A DNA stretch of 64,000 nt from Pyrenopolyporus hunteri (lineage: Eukaryota; Ascomycota; Sordariomycetes; Xylariales; Hypoxylaceae): assembly GCA_902806595.1 (NCBI GenBank), contig CADCXC010000038.1:1426001-1490000 (forward strand). The letters are read 5' to 3'. Position numbers and translations under genes: made by a program. Within the stretch, counting starts at the first letter, position 1, and each line of letters opens with the position of its first letter. The notes under the pieces were generated by a model. It saw nothing but the letters and a program-made list of their open reading frames with translations, ran no database searches and was not told the origin of the DNA. Positions 61,166-64,000 of this stretch are shown in pieces.

Positions 61166-64000
61166 CGAAACGTTATATTTAAATTTTAAAATTTATTAAT
61201 TAAAGTCGTAAAACGAAAATTAAATTAAATAAATATCGAAAATATTAAAAAAAAAAAACGAAAATAAAAAAATTTCGCGGTTTTATATTTTTATACGAAA
61301 ATTTAAAAAATATAATTATATTTTTATTAAAAAAAAACGCTTCGATTATTAAAATAATATAATATTTTATATATTTTTTTTAATTTAATAACGTATATAA
61401 ATAAAACGTTTTAATTATTATAAAAATACGATATTTTTTATATTTAAAAAAAAATTATATAAATATTTAATTATATATACGCGTAAATAAATAATATTAT
61501 AAATACGTTTAATATTTATTTTATATAAATAACGTTTAATATATCGTTTTTAAATAAAAAAAAAATAAAACGAAATGATTTACTTTCGTTATATTTTAAT
61601 TTTAAAAATATATATAAGTATTTTTTTAAAGCGTTTAATTAATATTTATAATATATTAAACGTATTAAAATATCGATTTTAATTAAAATATATACTTATT
61701 TAAATATATGTCGAAATTAAAATTAATACGAAAAAACATTTAAATAATTTTATAAATATTAATAATTTTAATTTAACGATAAAACGATATAGTTTCGAAA
61801 AAAAAATATATACGTAAAAATAATAATTTTTATAAAGTTTATTTTTTATAAAAATATAAATTTAATTTTAAATTTATATATTAATTTAATATATCGACGT
61901 TATTATAATTTATAATATCGTTTTACGTTATAATTACCGTTAATAATAAAAAATTAAAAAAAAGTTTAAAATAAAATAAAATTACCGACGATTTTTTTAT
62001 ATTCGATTAAAATAATTTCGAATAAAAAGTTATATTCGATTATAAAATTTAAAATTTCGAAAATAATTAATAAAAATATATAAATTTTTAATTAAATCTT
62101 TTAAATTTTAATTTTACGATATTATATTTTACGATTCGTTCGATAAAAAAAAAAACCTTAAACGTAAAAAAAATATTAATAAAAATAAAACTTAAAAAAA
62201 TATATTATTAAAAACGAATACGTAAAATTTAAATTCGACGGAAATCGTAATAATAAAACTTTAATTTAAACGTCGCGAAAAATTACGTAAATATATATTA
62301 AAAATAAAATAACGTTCGTTTTATAAATTTAATATAAATAAAAAAATTCGATTTAAACGTAAAAATAAATTTTTAAATATTATACGATAAATATAATAAT
62401 ATTTTTTCGAATAATATTAATTTAAAAATAAAAATAAACCGTTAAAAATTACACGATAAAAATAATTAATTTTAAATAATTATAAAAAATTCGAAATTAT
62501 AATTAATATAAAAATACGAAAATTATTAAAAAACGTTATAAATAATATCGAATTCGATTTTTAATAAAAAAAAAATATTAAAAAAAAATCGTTTTTTAAT
62601 TTAATTAATAATTAATATAAAACGTTATATATCGTAAATTTTTAAAAAAAAAACTTAAATAATAAAAGTAATTTTTATGAAATAATATCGATTATATTTC
62701 GTTTAATATTATAATAAAAATTTAATAAAAGTATTTTAAAAAACATTTTTAAAACGTTTAAAAATAAAATTAAAAAAACTTTTTTTTTTAAATTTATCGA
62801 AAATAAAATGTCGTTTTAATTATATAAATTATTTTATATAACGTTACGAAAAATTTATAAAAATATATAATAAATACGTTAAAACGATATTTAAAAACGT
62901 ATTATTAATAAAATATAAACTTTTTATACTTCGAATTTTTTACGTACATTTATATTCGAAATTTATACGAAAACTTCGACCTTTAAAAAAAAAATTTTTT
63001 ACATCGAAAATTACTTACGATTTTATAACGAAATTTTCCTTAAATTTAAAAACGAATTAACTCGAAAATACGATTTATCGTTAAATAAAAAAATATATTA
63101 CGATATTTATTAACGATTTATCTTTTATAACTAAAATTTTTTTTAAAAAAATTAAAAATATTTTAAAAGAAATTTACGTAATTTAATACACGGCCGATAA
63201 ATTAATTAAAACCGATTTACTTCCTTTTTTAAAATTATAAAAATTTATAATAATAAAAACTTTATTATAATTAACGAAAAATAATTATTTATATTACGAT
63301 ATTTTTTTAAACGATAATTTTTAAAATATATAAAATTATAAAAATAATTATTTATTTTTTTAAATTTAAAATAACTTAACATATATTATAAACGTTAAAT
63401 AAAAATTAATAAAACGAATTAATTATACCTTAAAAATAAAAAAAAACGAAAATAATCGATACGAAAATATAAATAATAATAATATATAAAATCTTCGATT
63501 AAAAAAAAACGCGCACAATTTATTTTTTAAAAAAATTATTAATAATAACGATGCGAATAAAAACGATTAAAAAAATATAAAAAAAATATTATAAAATAAT
63601 AAATAATAATTTCGATTTTCGAAACGACGAAAAAAAAATAAAATCTTCGACGAAAAAAAAATTTTTTTTATATTATTAATAATTATATTTTTAAAATTTA
63701 TTTCTTTAATATAAAATTAATTTAATAACGTATAAAAAGTTTATTTTTTATAATAAATTTTTAAAACAAAAAATTTATCGTTAATAAATAAAAAAAAAAC
63801 GTAGTTAAAAAAAAAATAATAAACGATAAATTATACGTATAAATAATATAAAATAATCGATTTTTATTTATTATTAACTTTTATTATTTTATTTTTACGT
63901 TCGTTAAAATTTTATTTTACGAATTTAACGATTTAATTATTATTAACAACAATAAAAAAAATAAATTAATTAAATATAATAAATAAAGCTTTAATATAAA

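Larger units (their letters stand above)
46460..64000. repeat. AT-rich, RIP-mutated repeat block (right part)
   Basis: The extreme A+T composition resumes at about 46,460-46,500 and continues past the window end. Recognisable content includes a reverse copy of the 27.9-kb repeat, a 23-bp satellite, the second LTR retrotransposon, a 306-bp tandem duplication and a roughly 64-bp degenerate array. Less-mutated patches occur near 47,410-47,550. From about 57,600 to the end the density of CG suggests further heavily mutated transposons that I cannot delimit. Confidence 0.9.

Overview
The window looks like part of a filamentous ascomycete chromosome. Genes are broken by short introns (50-97 nt) with GT..AG ends, often with CTAAC/CTGAC-like branch points. 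The proteins belong to typical fungal families: AA9 polysaccharide monooxygenase, fungal rhodopsin-domain membrane protein, GT25 glycosyltransferase and SET methyltransferase. Large tracts carry the signature of repeat-induced point mutation (RIP). The class (probably Sordariomycetes) is an inference.

Bases 1 to about 27,600 have ordinary base composition and hold ten gene loci, most spaced 0.5-2 kb apart. In order they are: a broken C2H2 zinc-finger gene (-); a 1,217-residue 2H phosphoesterase / EEP / nucleotidyltransferase / MJ1316 fusion, probably RNA end-processing (-); a PTH11/SAT4-like membrane protein (+); a GT25 glycosyltransferase (-); a secreted-then-anchored Ser/Thr-rich glycoprotein (+); an unrecognised 371-residue protein (-); a SET-domain protein (-); an AA9 LPMO (+); a CorA-like two-transmembrane protein with an uncertain 5' end (+); and an intronless 881-residue protein joining a ribokinase-like domain, a P-loop and a C-terminal RyR domain (-). 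The spaces between genes are sprinkled with TAGG/CCTA tetranucleotide runs and TAGGTACCTA palindromes.

From about 27,600 to the end, composition collapses to A+T. Almost every remaining C is followed by G, as expected of very heavily RIP-mutated repeats. No intact gene is visible there. Two collinear copies of one LTR retrotransposon can still be recognised (35,671-41,816 and 51,354-57,514), each with about 217-bp LTRs and a 5-bp target duplication. Two copies of a foldback/TIR element lie at 43,171-43,960 and 44,224-44,982. There are also a 23-bp satellite, several tandem duplications and other dispersed repeats. A 1.3-kb island at about 45,180-46,460 interrupts the AT-rich block. It has normal composition and is packed with minisatellites (14-, about 41- and 12-bp units).

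The genes do not form an obvious metabolic cluster. The two least conventional are the MJ1316 fusion and the RyR/P-loop/kinase-like protein. The second starts only about 220 bp from the AT-rich edge. Introns and splice junctions were placed by eye from frame continuity and splice consensus, and no alignment or database search was run.
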